A stretch of 64,000 nt of DNA from JARRON01 sp037383845 (GCA_037383845.1 JARRON010000001.1:56146-120145), one strand, 5' to 3'; shown: positions 16,823-26,372, counted from the stretch's first letter. The notes: generated from the sequence alone by a model not told the origin. Numbers and translations: made by a program.

Positions 16823-18103
16823 TCAGAACAGCAGCGCCACGGCGCCGGCGAGGATGATCAGGGCCGTGGCCACCAGCGCCGGCCTGCGGGCTTCGTGGCC
16901 GCCCAGCAGGGCGAACATGGCGCACTTCACTGCCGTGTTGGAAAAGGCGGCGATGGCGATTCCCCGGGCGGGCACCAGCAGGTCACCGCCACGCTTCGCC
17001 GATTCCGCGAGGGACAGGGTGATGGCGTCCACGTCTGTCAGGCCCGCCACCGCCGACACCACGTAAATGCTGCCGTCGGGCAGGTACGCACGGGTGAGAT
17101 GCACCACGAGCAGGATGGCTGCGAACAGCAGTCCGAACTGGCTGGCGGCCGTCAGGCTGAACGGGTTCTTCACCTTCATGTGGGAGGTCTCGTCGTCCTT
17201 TTCCCGGGTGCTCGAACGATAGAAATAGGCCGCCGCTGCCAGTGCCGCAGCGCCCATGGCGATCATCGGGGCCAGCACGGGAGGCAACAGGTCCGGGTTC
17301 ACCACCGCCACCTCGACGATGATGCGCACGAACATGACCGCCCAGGCCAGCAGCATGCCGGTGAGCAGGGCCTCGAGGCTCGCCGCGCTTTTCTCCGACC
17401 CGGCTCTGCGGGCGAAATGCAGCGTCGCCGCGGTGGACGAGGCCAGCCCGCCGGCCAGCCCGGTAACGGCACTGCCGCGGGACGGTCCCAGGATCCGGAC
17501 CGCGACGTAACCGATCAGGGAAAGGGTCGAGATCAGGATCACGAGCAGCCACAGGGTGTGCGGGTTCAGGGCACCCCAGGGGTCCACCGGGTGGTCGGGA
17601 AGCACCGGCAGGATGATGAACGTCGCGATCAGAAGCTTCAGGCCGGCATAGATGTCGTCGGTCCCGAGCTTCTCCACCAGCCCGTGCATCGGCCCCTTGA
17701 AGGCCAGGGCCGCGGAGGTAAGGATGCCCAGCGCCACCGCCAGGCCGGGATAGCCGGCCAGCGACAGCCCTCCCAGCAGCGCCACGGACACCGCCGCCAT
17801 TTCCGTAGTCAGGCCCAGGGATTCCGGCCGGGCGCGGGTCGTCGCCAGGTAGCCTGCGAGAGCGGAGGCAGCGACGATGGCCACCGCGGCGATGAATATC
17901 CAGGGCGCGTCGAGCGCCCGCGCCAGCCAGGCGCCCACCGCGCCCACCTGGGAGAACAGGATGAACGTGCGGACACCGCCGATCCCGATGCTGCCGGACT
18001 CTGCCTTGTTCTTCTCCCGCTCGATGCCCACCAGCGCACCGATGGCCAGCGCAATGGCGAAGTTGCGCAGCGTGGGGATGTCGAGGCTGAGGTTAAGATC
18101 CAT
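16823..18103 (-). CDS. MgtC/SapB-type DUF4010 membrane protein
   Basis: The 426-residue integral membrane protein starts with NFAIALAIGALVGIEREK, the MgtC/SapB N-terminal signature, and continues with GIGGVRTFILFSQVGAVGAWL. The second half (from about residue 185) carries the DUF4010 repeats (SRGSAVTGLAGGLASSTAAT; SAVAGLTDVDAITLSLAE). About eleven to thirteen helices are predicted by eye. Its transport role is not established; related families are linked to magnesium or virulence-related acid and phosphate stress. The next gene upstream is divergent, so it is probably transcribed alone. Confidence 0.8.
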   Translation of the reverse strand: MDLNLSLDIPTLRNFAIALAIGALVGIEREKNKAESGSIGIGGVRTFILFSQVGAVGAWLARALDAPWIFIAAVAIVAASALAGYLATTRARPESLGLTTEMAAVSVALLGGLSLAGYPGLAVALGILTSAALAFKGPMHGLVEKLGTDDIYAGLKLLIATFIILPVLPDHPVDPWGALNPHTLWLLVILISTLSLIGYVAVRILGPSRGSAVTGLAGGLASSTAATLHFARRAGSEKSAASLEALLTGMLLAWAVMFVRIIVEVAVVNPDLLPPVLAPMIAMGAAALAAAAYFYRSSTREKDDETSHMKVKNPFSLTAASQFGLLFAAILLVVHLTRAYLPDGSIYVVSAVAGLTDVDAITLSLAESAKRGGDLLVPARGIAIAAFSNTAVKCAMFALLGGHEARRPALVATALIILAGAVALLF

Positions 18104-18236
18104 CCGGGGACCTGTGATGTCTTCGTTCTTTTGCCGGACTGTTCCATGGTAAGTCTAGTCCTGTGCCGGACCGCGGAAAGCCCCTCGGGCGGAAGGGAAC
18201 GGTAGTCACGAGTCCACCCACGGAGGGACCCCACGC

Positions 18237-18752
18237 GTGAAAGAGCGCCTCACCGCGAGGGACTGGACCGCCATGGCCGGGAATCGCCTCGCGGGATCCG
18301 GCATCGTTGCCATCGGCCGACTGGTACAGCTTCTCGCCGTCGTCATCCTGCTGCTGGCGCTGTGGCCCACCGTGGGCGCCGTGTTGACCTGGCTGAAGAC
18401 CAGCGTGTGGACGACGCCCACGCCGCTTGACCTCGCACCGCAGGCGACCCGCGCCGTCGCGGCGGCCGTCGACTGGGTGGTGGTCCACCGCCTGTGGGTC
18501 TGGTTCGCAGAGCACCACATCCTCTGGCTGGCCCTGCCGGTGGTCGCCCTGGTGGGCCTTGCGGGAACCGGACTCGTGTCGGCGGGACAAACACGCAGCG
18601 GGCGAGCCGCGGACATCCTGTCCACGTCGCTGCGCGACGAGTACCGGGTGCAGCAGGCATGGGAGCGCTGGCAGCCGCGCTTCCGCGTCCTCGCCGTCCT
18701 GGGGATCCTGGTGCTGGCCCTGCTCGCCGCCTGGCTGCTGGGGTTTCTGTAA
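18237..18752 (+). CDS. Small three-helix inner-membrane protein, function unknown
   Basis: The 171-residue protein starts at GTG 18237, with CGGAGGGA upstream. It has three strong hydrophobic segments: residues 26-50, 88-110 and 150-171, the last ending exactly at the C-terminus. The middle carries a short basic soluble region (QTRSGRAADILSTSLRDEY). No family was recognised. It diverges from the DUF4010 gene and is followed by the copper receptor after a promoter candidate, so no operon partner is indicated. Confidence 0.6.
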   Translation: MKERLTARDWTAMAGNRLAGSGIVAIGRLVQLLAVVILLLALWPTVGAVLTWLKTSVWTTPTPLDLAPQATRAVAAAVDWVVVHRLWVWFAEHHILWLALPVVALVGLAGTGLVSAGQTRSGRAADILSTSLRDEYRVQQAWERWQPRFRVLAVLGILVLALLAAWLLGFL

Positions 18753-18821
18753 GCAAAACAGTCGCCTGTGCTGGTCAAGGGCCGCGCTCGCGCGAGGCGG
18801 TTCCAGGCTATAAAATTTAGC

Positions 18822-18850
18822 TGGACTTTATATACGAGTTGTCTTATATT
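18822..18850 (+). promoter_or_regulatory. Candidate promoter of the copper receptor gene
   Basis: TGGACT (18822-18827), a 17-base spacer and TATATT (18845-18850) sit in an AT-rich island unusual for this window, 85 bases before the ATG at 18935. A metal-responsive operator could overlap, but no known copper or zinc box was recognised. Confidence 0.5.
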
Positions 18851-18934
18851 CAGTTCTGCCATCTCCGGGCGCGGCCCGCCGGGTCCTTCCCCCACCAAAG
18901 CCGGCGGTGTCCGCGCCCTTTTTGATTCTTCTGG

Positions 18935-21079
18935 ATGAAACGTTACGTGGTCACGGCCTACCCGATCCGGCAGGCGCCCTGGCTTGGAGCGATGCTGGTA
19001 TTGATGGCGCCGGCACAAGCGGCGGAGCCCGCGGGCCCGGAAGCTCCCGCCATCGCACCCCATGTTGTGGTCATCGGCCGGTCCGCGACGCCTTTCAGCG
19101 ATCAGCTCGATCCTTCTGACGGGAACGCTGCCCCGGCGGCCGACGGCGCCCAGCTGGTCAGCCAGGCCAACGGTGTCTCCGCAGGGCGAATGGGCGGCCG
19201 GGGTCTGGAACCTGTGATCCGCGGCCAGTCCCAGAACAGGATCAACGTGCTGGTGGACGGTGCCTTCGTTTTCGGTGCCTGTCCCAACCGAATGGACCCG
19301 CCCACGGCCTTCGTGGCGGTGGACACCTGGGACCAGGTCACCGTGGTCAAGGGTGTCAGGAGCCTGCTCCATGGCCCCGGCGGCAGCGGAGGGACGGTGC
19401 TTTTCCAGCGGCAGTCCCGGCCAGAGCAGAAGGGCTGGTCCGGCGGGCTGGTCGCCAGCGCGACGGACAACGGCCTGGACCGCCAGTTCGCCGGCGACGC
19501 CGGGTGGCGGACGGAGGGCTTTTTCGGCCGCGTGCGCGGGCAGTCCGGCCGGGCGGGCAACTATGTGGACGGGGCTGGCGCGGAGGTTCGCTCGGCCTAC
19601 GAGGAAGACGCGCTTTCGGCGGCATTCGGCTACACCGATCCGGCACTGGGACAGCTGACGCTGGCCTGGGACGGCAGCCGCGCCCGCGACGTGCTCTATG
19701 CGGGTGCCGGGATGGACGCCCCGGAAGAGGACGCCTCCGTCTGGCGCCTGGAGTACGACGGCACGGCCGGCAGCGGGGGCGCCCCGCTGCGGCTGGAGGC
19801 GTGGCGGGCCGACGTTGACCACCTGATGGACAACTACTCGAACCGGCCCCTGGCGACGCCGATGGCCATGCGGGTGCCGTCCACTTCCGCCACCACCGGG
19901 GCCCGCGGCCGCGTGGACCTGGCAGCAGGAAGCGACTGGACCGTCAGTCTCGGCGTTGACCTGCTGCAGTCCGAGCGGGAGGCCGTCCGCTACCAGGGGC
20001 CGGAACCGGGCCGGGTCACGGTTTCCAACTCGCTCATGTGGCCCGACGTGACCCTGCGTCAGACGGGCCTGGTCCTGGAAGCCCACCGGACGCTGGGGCC
20101 GGGCCGGCTCCTGGCGGGCCTCCGCTACGACCATAACGAGGCACGGGCGGACCGGTCCGCCGAGACGCCCATGGCCCCGGGCGCCCTCTCGCCGGACCAG
20201 CTTTACACGCGGTATTACGGGCGCTCCGCCGGCGACGAGAACGAGGACCTCCTCTCTGCGCTGCTGACCTGGGAGCGTCCCGTGGGCGAGCGGACCACGT
20301 GGTTCGTCGGGGCCAGCCGCACCGCCAGGACCGCAGACGCCACCGAGCGCTACCTGGCCGCGAATCACCCCGTGGACCCCACCCGGCGCTGGGTGGGCAA
20401 TCCCGGTCTTGATCCCGAGGTGCACCACCAGGCCGACCTGGGCCTGGCCTGGCAGGACGACGGGTGGGACGCCACGGCGGCAGCTTTCTACGACCGGGTC
20501 GACGACTACATCACCTCGGACCGGGCCCGGGCCCAGCCCGGCATCCTTCTCGCGGACGGGGCCCGGATCTACCGCAACGTGGATGCCGAGCTCTACGGCC
20601 TGGAGGGCGAGGCACGTATCCGGTGGGGAAGCGGCTGGCGGCTCACCGCCGGCGCCGCCTGGGTGCGGGGCACGAACACGATTGACAGCCGGCCCCTGTA
20701 CCAGATTCCGCCGCTGAACGGCCGGGTCGAGATCGGCCGGCAGGCGGACCGGTGGGAGCTCGGCTCAAGGCTGCGCTGGGCCGCGCGGCAGTCCAGGGCC
20801 GACGATGACCCGGTCACCGGAAGCGGGCTCGATCCGCGGGAGACCCCGGGCTGGGCCGTGCTGGACGTCTTCATGTCGCTGGCGACCCGTCGCCTTGGCA
20901 CGTTCCGGCTCGGCGTGGACAACCTCCTCGATACCACCTACGCCGACCATCTCAACCGGGCCAACCAGGATCCTTTCAATCCGGACCCGGTGCAGGTCAA
21001 CGAACCCGGCCGTGTCATCTGGCTCGGCTGGCGATGGAGTCCGGCACCGGCCGGGCCGGCGGCCCTGGCACGCCGGTAA
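18935..21079 (+). CDS. TonB-dependent copper receptor (OprC/NosA family)
   Basis: The 714-residue protein has a leader ending APAQAA and a plug with GGRGLEPVIRGQSQNRINVL, VDGAFVFGACPNRMDPP and VVKGVRSLLHGPG, which define the TonB-copper receptor family. The four copper ligands known for OprC are matched in kind and spacing: Cys116 and Met120 in the plug, His296 and Met298 in DHLMDNYS. It imports copper across the outer membrane, often linked to cuproenzymes such as nitrous-oxide reductase; none is present here. The gene is alone, with the LysR gene convergent 29 bases downstream and only a weak GC hairpin (21089-21103) between them. Confidence 0.92.
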   Translation: MKRYVVTAYPIRQAPWLGAMLVLMAPAQAAEPAGPEAPAIAPHVVVIGRSATPFSDQLDPSDGNAAPAADGAQLVSQANGVSAGRMGGRGLEPVIRGQSQNRINVLVDGAFVFGACPNRMDPPTAFVAVDTWDQVTVVKGVRSLLHGPGGSGGTVLFQRQSRPEQKGWSGGLVASATDNGLDRQFAGDAGWRTEGFFGRVRGQSGRAGNYVDGAGAEVRSAYEEDALSAAFGYTDPALGQLTLAWDGSRARDVLYAGAGMDAPEEDASVWRLEYDGTAGSGGAPLRLEAWRADVDHLMDNYSNRPLATPMAMRVPSTSATTGARGRVDLAAGSDWTVSLGVDLLQSEREAVRYQGPEPGRVTVSNSLMWPDVTLRQTGLVLEAHRTLGPGRLLAGLRYDHNEARADRSAETPMAPGALSPDQLYTRYYGRSAGDENEDLLSALLTWERPVGERTTWFVGASRTARTADATERYLAANHPVDPTRRWVGNPGLDPEVHHQADLGLAWQDDGWDATAAAFYDRVDDYITSDRARAQPGILLADGARIYRNVDAELYGLEGEARIRWGSGWRLTAGAAWVRGTNTIDSRPLYQIPPLNGRVEIGRQADRWELGSRLRWAARQSRADDDPVTGSGLDPRETPGWAVLDVFMSLATRRLGTFRLGVDNLLDTTYADHLNRANQDPFNPDPVQVNEPGRVIWLGWRWSPAPAGPAALARR

Positions 21080-21107
21080 GCGAGCGCGGGCCGCCTTGCG
21101 GCCGGCG

Positions 21108-22034
21108 TCATGCCGGTACTGGTTCGGCGTCCATCAGCCGCTTCAGGGCCGCCGGGTGGTGTCGGCGGGGCACGGTCACCGCGTAGAACCGCTCCTCGAT
21201 GCCGGGGACGGGGCACAGCACCTCGAGGCGACCCGCCTCGAGTTCGTCCTGGACGACCACCTCCGGAAGCAGGGCCAGCACCCCGCTGTCCCTGGCCAGG
21301 AGACGCAGCATTGCCATGTCGTCCGCCTCCGCCCGGACGCTGATCCGGGCCCCCACCGCCTCGCAGAGGGCGTCGAACCGCGAGCGAAGCGTGCTGCGGG
21401 GACCGGGCAGCACCAGATCGGCGCCGTCCAGGTCCTCCGGGAACCGGAACCGACGTTCCGCCCACGCTCCCGGGGGCCCGACGAGGCAGACCGGCTGGCG
21501 GGCCAGCAGCCGGCAGCGCCACGGGTGCTCGGCGTCTCCCGCCACGGACTGGTTCGCCAGCACCACGTCGAGCTGGTGCCGCTGCAGCCGGGGCAGAAGT
21601 GCCTCCAGGTGCCCCGACTCGAGGGAGAGGGATACCTCGGCGTCCTGTAACAGCGGCCTCACCCAGTTCTCCTGGAAGTTTCGGGACAGCGTGCCCACGC
21701 TGCCGATCCGCAGGCGCTGCAGCCCCCCGGTGCCCCGGCCGCGGACGCTGGCGATGAGCTCCTCCCCCAGGGAAAAAATGTCCTCGGCGTAAGAAAGCAC
21801 GAGGCGACCTGTTTCGGTCAGGCGCAGGCTGCGCCCTTCCCGCACGAACAGCGGCTCGCCGAGCTGGGTCTCGAGCTGGCGAATCTGGGCCGACAGGGCG
21901 GAAGCGGACACGTGCAGGCGCTCCGCCGCCCGGGTGAGGTGTCCCTCCCGCGCCACGGCCCAGAAATACAGCAGGTGATGGAAGTTCAGTCGGCTGACGC
22001 CCGATAATTCTGTTTTTGTTAACGATTTATTCAT
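21108..22034 (-). CDS. LysR-family regulator divergent from dabBA
   Basis: The 308-residue protein opens with the winged-helix motif FHHLLYFWAVAREGHLTRAAERLHVSASALS, typical of the NhaR-like branch of LysR regulators, followed by the linker helix and a substrate-binding periplasmic-like domain (from residue 105). It is divergent from dabB with only 68 bases between the start codons, the standard layout for a LysR regulator and its target. LysR-type proteins with similar neighbours control carbon-concentrating genes in autotrophs, so a role in responding to low inorganic carbon is likely, but the effector is inference. Confidence 0.88.
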   Translation of the reverse strand: MNKSLTKTELSGVSRLNFHHLLYFWAVAREGHLTRAAERLHVSASALSAQIRQLETQLGEPLFVREGRSLRLTETGRLVLSYAEDIFSLGEELIASVRGRGTGGLQRLRIGSVGTLSRNFQENWVRPLLQDAEVSLSLESGHLEALLPRLQRHQLDVVLANQSVAGDAEHPWRCRLLARQPVCLVGPPGAWAERRFRFPEDLDGADLVLPGPRSTLRSRFDALCEAVGARISVRAEADDMAMLRLLARDSGVLALLPEVVVQDELEAGRLEVLCPVPGIEERFYAVTVPRRHHPAALKRLMDAEPVPA

Positions 22035-22102
22035 AACAATCTATTTTACAAAACAATTCACGACCCGGACAATCCGCCCCGTCACTCGCAGGAGGCAGCC
22101 TG
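22035..22102. promoter_or_regulatory. Divergent promoter/operator region between lysR and dabB
   Basis: The 68-base stretch is markedly AT-rich from 22035 to 22060, containing near-palindromic A/T blocks that could host T-N11-A LysR boxes. A strong ribosome site, AGGAGG, lies before the dabB ATG at 22103. No exact operator could be fixed by eye. Confidence 0.5.
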
Positions 22103-23683
22103 ATGCCCGACTCCCCTTCCCTGCTTCTCGCCCTGGCGGCGGCATTGGCCTTCGGCCTGGGGGCCTGGAGGGCGCGCCGCAGCGCGCCGGATGGCGCCTG
22201 GCGGTGTGCCAGGGTGGTCACCCGGTTTGCATTCGTCGCTTCGGCGGGCGCCCTGGTGCTGGTGATCATGGCCCCGGCTTCCGGCGGCCAGTGGCCCGGG
22301 GTGGACTACGACGCCCTCGGCGGCCTCCTTCTCGTGCTGGTTTCCGGGCTCGGGGTGGTGGTGACGGACTACTCGCGCCGCTACCTGGAAGGTGAGCCCC
22401 GGCAGAGTCGGTACGTGGCCGGGCTGCTGGCGGTCCTGGCGAGCGTGGCTGTCATGTCGCTGGCCAGTCACTGGGTCACGCTGATCGCCGCCTGGGCGGC
22501 CACCAGTCTGGCCCTCCACGGACTGCTCGTCTTCTACCCGGAACGTCCCTTCGCCGTGCTGGCCGCCCACAAGAAATTCATCGCCTCCCGACTGGCCGAC
22601 GTGGCCCTTGTGGCTGCTGCCGGGCTGGCCTGGGGCGAGGTGGGCAGCGGGTCCTTCCAGGCCCTGGCCGCCCATCTCGATGCTCACGGTGCCTCGGCGG
22701 GCCTGCAGGTCAGCGCCGCCCTGCTCGTGGTGGCGGTGATTCTCAAGACGGCGCAGCTTCCGGTGCACGGATGGCTTATCCAGGTCATGGAAGCCCCCAC
22801 GCCGGTCTCCGCGCTTCTCCACGCGGGCGTGATCAATCTGGGCGGCTTCGTGCTGATCCGGCTGGCGCCCCTGCTGGAAGCCGCACCCGCAGCCCGCGGC
22901 CTGCTGGCGGTGGTCGGCGTGGCCACGGCGCTCCTGGCGGGCTGGGTGATGCTTACGCGGATCAGCATCAAAGTCAGACTGGCCTGGTCCACCTGCGCGC
23001 AGATGGGCTTCATGCTGCTGGAATGCGCCGCGGGCCTGTATGAGCTCGCGCTCCTGCACCTGATCGGCCATTCCCTCTACAAGGCCAATGCCTTCCTCGC
23101 CGCCGGCGACGCGGTGCTCCAGGCGCGGCTCGCCCGCATGCGCCCGGCGGCCCACGCCCTCGAGATGCACCGCGCCCTGCTCGCGCCGGTAGCGGCGCTG
23201 CCCATCGTGGTTGGACTGCAGTGGGTCATCGGCGGCGCCTATGACGCAGCCTGGCCCCTGGCGTGGAGCGGACTCGTGGCCCTGGCGTGGGCTCCGCTTC
23301 TCTGGCCCGCCGGGGGATCGGCCTTTCGCGGTGCGTGGACAGGCGCGATGGCGATCACCGGCCTTACCGGACTCGCCCTGACGTGGCACGCGCTGCCGAT
23401 CCTGCCCGCTGCGGCCCCGGCGGACTTCCTGGACGGGGCGTTTGGCGCCCTCCTGGTGGTCGTCTTCGCGGCCGGCTACGGGGTCGTCGTCGCCCTGAAC
23501 CGGCCCGATGCCAGCCGCAGGCTGCCAGGCCTGTACCGCATGGCTTATGCCGGTTTCTACCTCGACGAGGCCTTTACGCGACTGACCATGGCCGTCTGGC
23601 CTCCCAGGCTGCCCCGCAGCGCGCGGCCGGTGCTGCCTGCCGGCCAGGCCGCGGAACCGGTGATGGAAGGAAGCCCATCGTGA
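22103..23683 (+). CDS. dabB: DabB, membrane subunit of the DAB inorganic-carbon accumulation complex
   Basis: The 526-residue protein has about 13-14 membrane helices and belongs to the proton-conducting family of NADH dehydrogenase subunit 5/MrpA (KTAQLPVHGWLIQVMEAPTP and SALLHAGVINLGG are the family core). It is shorter than NuoL and lacks its lateral helix. Adjacent to a DUF2309 gene it is the DabB partner, which is thought to couple cation flow to hydration of CO2 by DabA, trapping bicarbonate inside the cell. Its stop overlaps the dabA start (GTGA), so translation is coupled. A strong AGGAGG precedes the ATG. Confidence 0.92.
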   Translation: MPDSPSLLLALAAALAFGLGAWRARRSAPDGAWRCARVVTRFAFVASAGALVLVIMAPASGGQWPGVDYDALGGLLLVLVSGLGVVVTDYSRRYLEGEPRQSRYVAGLLAVLASVAVMSLASHWVTLIAAWAATSLALHGLLVFYPERPFAVLAAHKKFIASRLADVALVAAAGLAWGEVGSGSFQALAAHLDAHGASAGLQVSAALLVVAVILKTAQLPVHGWLIQVMEAPTPVSALLHAGVINLGGFVLIRLAPLLEAAPAARGLLAVVGVATALLAGWVMLTRISIKVRLAWSTCAQMGFMLLECAAGLYELALLHLIGHSLYKANAFLAAGDAVLQARLARMRPAAHALEMHRALLAPVAALPIVVGLQWVIGGAYDAAWPLAWSGLVALAWAPLLWPAGGSAFRGAWTGAMAITGLTGLALTWHALPILPAAAPADFLDGAFGALLVVVFAAGYGVVVALNRPDASRRLPGLYRMAYAGFYLDEAFTRLTMAVWPPRLPRSARPVLPAGQAAEPVMEGSPS

Positions 23684-26112
23684 GCGCGGTGCCGGCCCCC
23701 CCGCCGGAGAGCGTGTCACTCGAGGCGGCTGTTGCGGCCTCCACGGGTCGTATCGCTCCGACCTGGCCCCTGGACAGGGCCATCGCGGTGAGCCCCTGGT
23801 GGGAAAGGATCGATCAGCCCATCGAGACGGCCGCCGCCCGGCTGGCCGTGCTGGGGGGGATGCGGTCAGCGCCCTCGCGCGCGTACTTCAGGGAAGCATG
23901 GTCACGGGGCCGGATCGGCGCCGATGATCTGGCGGTGGCACGGCAGGAAGCCGGCGAGAGCCTGACCGAACACGAGTGCCTCGCCGGCCTGGACCGGGAA
24001 CCGCTCACGGCCCGACTGCCCCTTCTTTGCGACTGGCTGGATGCCGACGACCGGGACGCCGCGCGCCTGCCCTGGCGGGATGCCATCACCCACCAGGTCA
24101 GCCAGGCCTGCGCGGCGTGGTTCGACCACGACCTGGCCGACTGGCGGCCAGCCGGCGAAGGCGGCCTTTACGCTCACTGGCGGGAATCCCTGGCTCACGA
24201 CCACGGGATCGGAGTGCTCACGGGCGTGCAGTCGATACGGCGCGCAGCCAGCGCCCTCCCCGGCGATGCCCGCGGCCTGCTGGAGAGGGCGTCGCGACGA
24301 CTGCCGCTGTCGCCCCGCCAGTGGTCGGACTACTTCGAAGCCCTGCTGCTGTCGGTGAACGGCTGGGCGTCCTGGTGTGCCTACCTGCGGTGGCAGGCGC
24401 GCCTGGCCGGCGGCGATGACGGCCACCTGGAGGAACTGCTGGCGGTGCGACTGGCCTGGGAGCACCTGCTGGCGGAGACCCGGGCTGCGGACGGCGCCGC
24501 CGTAGATGGCTGGTCCCGCGCCTGGTCGTCCAGCGAGGAACGCATCGGTGCGGCCGTGGCGGCCGGGCGGACGGACTGGACATGGCAGCGCGCGCTGGAG
24601 CACGGCTTCCAGGCCGAACTGGCGCGGGCTCTGGCAAGCCCGGCGACCGGGGGTGCACCGGCCTCTCCCAGGGTGCAGGCAGCGTTTTGTATCGACGTGC
24701 GCTCGGAAGTCGTGCGCCGGGCGCTGGAGTCTGTGGACGAAGGTATCCAGACCATCGGCTTCGCGGGTTTCTTCGGCCTGCCCATTGCGTATACGCCGCT
24801 GGGCACCGAGGCCCGGCGTCCCCAGCTGCCCGGGCTCCTGGCGCCGGCCATGGAGGTCACCGAGGCAGCAGCCTCCCCGGCTGAGACGAACGCCCTCGCG
24901 GCTTCCCGCCGGGCCCGCCTGGCCGATGCCGCCCGCTGGGGCGCCACCGCCCGCTGGCCTTCGGCCGCGTTCCACTTCGTCGAGGCCGCCGGCGTGGGCT
25001 ACGCCGCGAAGCTGTGGCGGTGGGTCACCCCGGGCCGGAAAGCGCGCGGCGGGCCCGAAGGCGCGGGCCTTGACGACCGCCAGCGCGGCTCACTGCACCT
25101 GCACCTGCAGGGCCTGAACGCCGCCGGGCGGGTGGAACTGGCCGAGAGCGTGCTGCGGGCCATGAGCCTGGTGGAAGACTTCGCGCCGGTGGTCCTGCTG
25201 GTGGGCCACGGCAGCCAGAGCGTCAACAACCCCCACGCGGCCGGCCTGGACTGCGGCGCGTGCTGCGGCCAGACCGGCGAGGTGAACGCCCGTACCCTGG
25301 CGGGGCTCCTCAACGACCCGGACGTACGCGCGGGTCTCGCTGACAAAGGCATCACCATCGGTGCCGCCACCCGCTTCGTCGCCGCTCTCCACAACACCAC
25401 CACCGACGAGATCGCCCTGTTCGACCCGGTGCCGGACCCGGAGGGCAGCCGGCTGCAGGATGCGCTGAGACGCGCGGGCGACCTCGCCCGCGTCGAGCGG
25501 GCCGACGACCTGGGCCTGGGCAGGCTTCGGGGCAACCCGGCCGCTCTGCTCGAGGCCCTCCAGCGCCGGGGGAACGACGGCGCCCAGACCCGCCCCGAGT
25601 GGGGCCTGGCCAACAATGCCGCCTTCGTGATCGCCCCGCGGACCCGCACGCGCCACCTGGACCTGAAGGGTCGCGTCTTCCTCCACGACTACGAGGCCGG
25701 CAAGGACACTGACGGAAGCGTGCTGGAACTGCTCATGACCGCGCCTATGCTGGTCACCCACTGGATCAACGCTCAGTACAACGCCTCCACCGTGGACCCG
25801 GAGCACTTCGGCAGCGGCAACAAGGTCCTCCACAACGTCGTGGGCGGAGTCATCGGTGTCTTCGAGGGAAATGGCGGTGACCTGAGGGTCGGCCTGCCCC
25901 GGCAGTCCGTCCACGACGGCCGCCGCTGGATGCACGAGCCCCTGCGCCTGTCGGTCTACATCGAGGCCCCCGGGGACCGGATCGAGGCAGTGATCGCGCG
26001 CCACGAGGTGGTGCGCAACCTCCTGCACAACGGCTGGCTGCACCTGTTCTGCCTGGAAGACGAAGCCGTCAGCCGTTACACGCCCGGAGGCTGGAAGCCG
26101 ATCCCAGCGTAA
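23680..26112 (+). CDS. dabA: DabA, zinc carbonic-anhydrase-like subunit of the DAB complex (DUF2309)
   Basis: The 810-residue protein starts at GTG 23680, overlapping the dabB stop. It matches DUF2309/UPF0753, with the start motif TWPLDRAIAVSPWW. Proposed zinc-site residues are present: Cys337 and Asp339 in AAFCIDVRSE, His510 in LLVGHGSQSVNNPH and Cys525 in LDCGACCGQ; the 15-residue step from His to Cys equals that in the studied Halothiobacillus protein (His524, Cys539). It gives one-way CO2-to-bicarbonate conversion at the inner face of the membrane, driven through DabB. The system supports autotrophs and also some heterotrophs in low CO2. No carboxysome or Rubisco genes lie in this window. 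Confidence 0.92.
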   Translation: MSAVPAPPPESVSLEAAVAASTGRIAPTWPLDRAIAVSPWWERIDQPIETAAARLAVLGGMRSAPSRAYFREAWSRGRIGADDLAVARQEAGESLTEHECLAGLDREPLTARLPLLCDWLDADDRDAARLPWRDAITHQVSQACAAWFDHDLADWRPAGEGGLYAHWRESLAHDHGIGVLTGVQSIRRAASALPGDARGLLERASRRLPLSPRQWSDYFEALLLSVNGWASWCAYLRWQARLAGGDDGHLEELLAVRLAWEHLLAETRAADGAAVDGWSRAWSSSEERIGAAVAAGRTDWTWQRALEHGFQAELARALASPATGGAPASPRVQAAFCIDVRSEVVRRALESVDEGIQTIGFAGFFGLPIAYTPLGTEARRPQLPGLLAPAMEVTEAAASPAETNALAASRRARLADAARWGATARWPSAAFHFVEAAGVGYAAKLWRWVTPGRKARGGPEGAGLDDRQRGSLHLHLQGLNAAGRVELAESVLRAMSLVEDFAPVVLLVGHGSQSVNNPHAAGLDCGACCGQTGEVNARTLAGLLNDPDVRAGLADKGITIGAATRFVAALHNTTTDEIALFDPVPDPEGSRLQDALRRAGDLARVERADDLGLGRLRGNPAALLEALQRRGNDGAQTRPEWGLANNAAFVIAPRTRTRHLDLKGRVFLHDYEAGKDTDGSVLELLMTAPMLVTHWINAQYNASTVDPEHFGSGNKVLHNVVGGVIGVFEGNGGDLRVGLPRQSVHDGRRWMHEPLRLSVYIEAPGDRIEAVIARHEVVRNLLHNGWLHLFCLEDEAVSRYTPGGWKPIPA

Positions 26113-26219
26113 GCCCGAGTTCGGATCTCGCCGAACCTCGCTGAGGCACGCGGTGCAACCGTATCCCAGGACATGGCGTGGCCTGGGGCTTGCCGACGGG
26201 CAGGACAGCCAGTCGCGAC

Positions 26220-26315
26220 GCCGGGCCAGGACGGCCCGGCATCATATCGAACGGCCCCGCGGTGGCGGGACGCGCTCAGGTACGGACGGAGGCGGAAGTG
26301 GTGGCCAGGGGCAGA
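26220..26315. repeat. Direct repeat copy 1 (96 bp), with duplicated tRNA-Phe 3' end
   Basis: It matches 26373-26468 with two visible mismatches. Its right end (26299-26315) is an exact copy of the last 17 bases of tRNA-Phe including CCA, but the rest of the tRNA is absent here. Confidence 0.85.
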
Positions 26316-26339
26316 CAGATCTGCAGGACCGCAGATCTG
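26316..26339. repeat. Perfect 9-bp hairpin between the direct repeats
   Basis: CAGATCTGC (26316-26324) pairs with GCAGATCTG (26331-26339) around a 6-base loop. It immediately follows the truncated tRNA end of copy 1. Confidence 0.6.
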
Positions 26340-26372
26340 GACGTCGGAGCGAAGCGACGGCGCCCGCAGGGT

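Noticed and set aside
21089..21103. GGCCGC/GCGGCC hairpin after the copper receptor as a full terminator
   Set aside because: Stem of only 6 bp and no T-run; left as a weak mark in the gene description.
22082..23719. Open frame of 545 codons opposite dabB
   Set aside because: Antisense of an established gene; no recognisable features.
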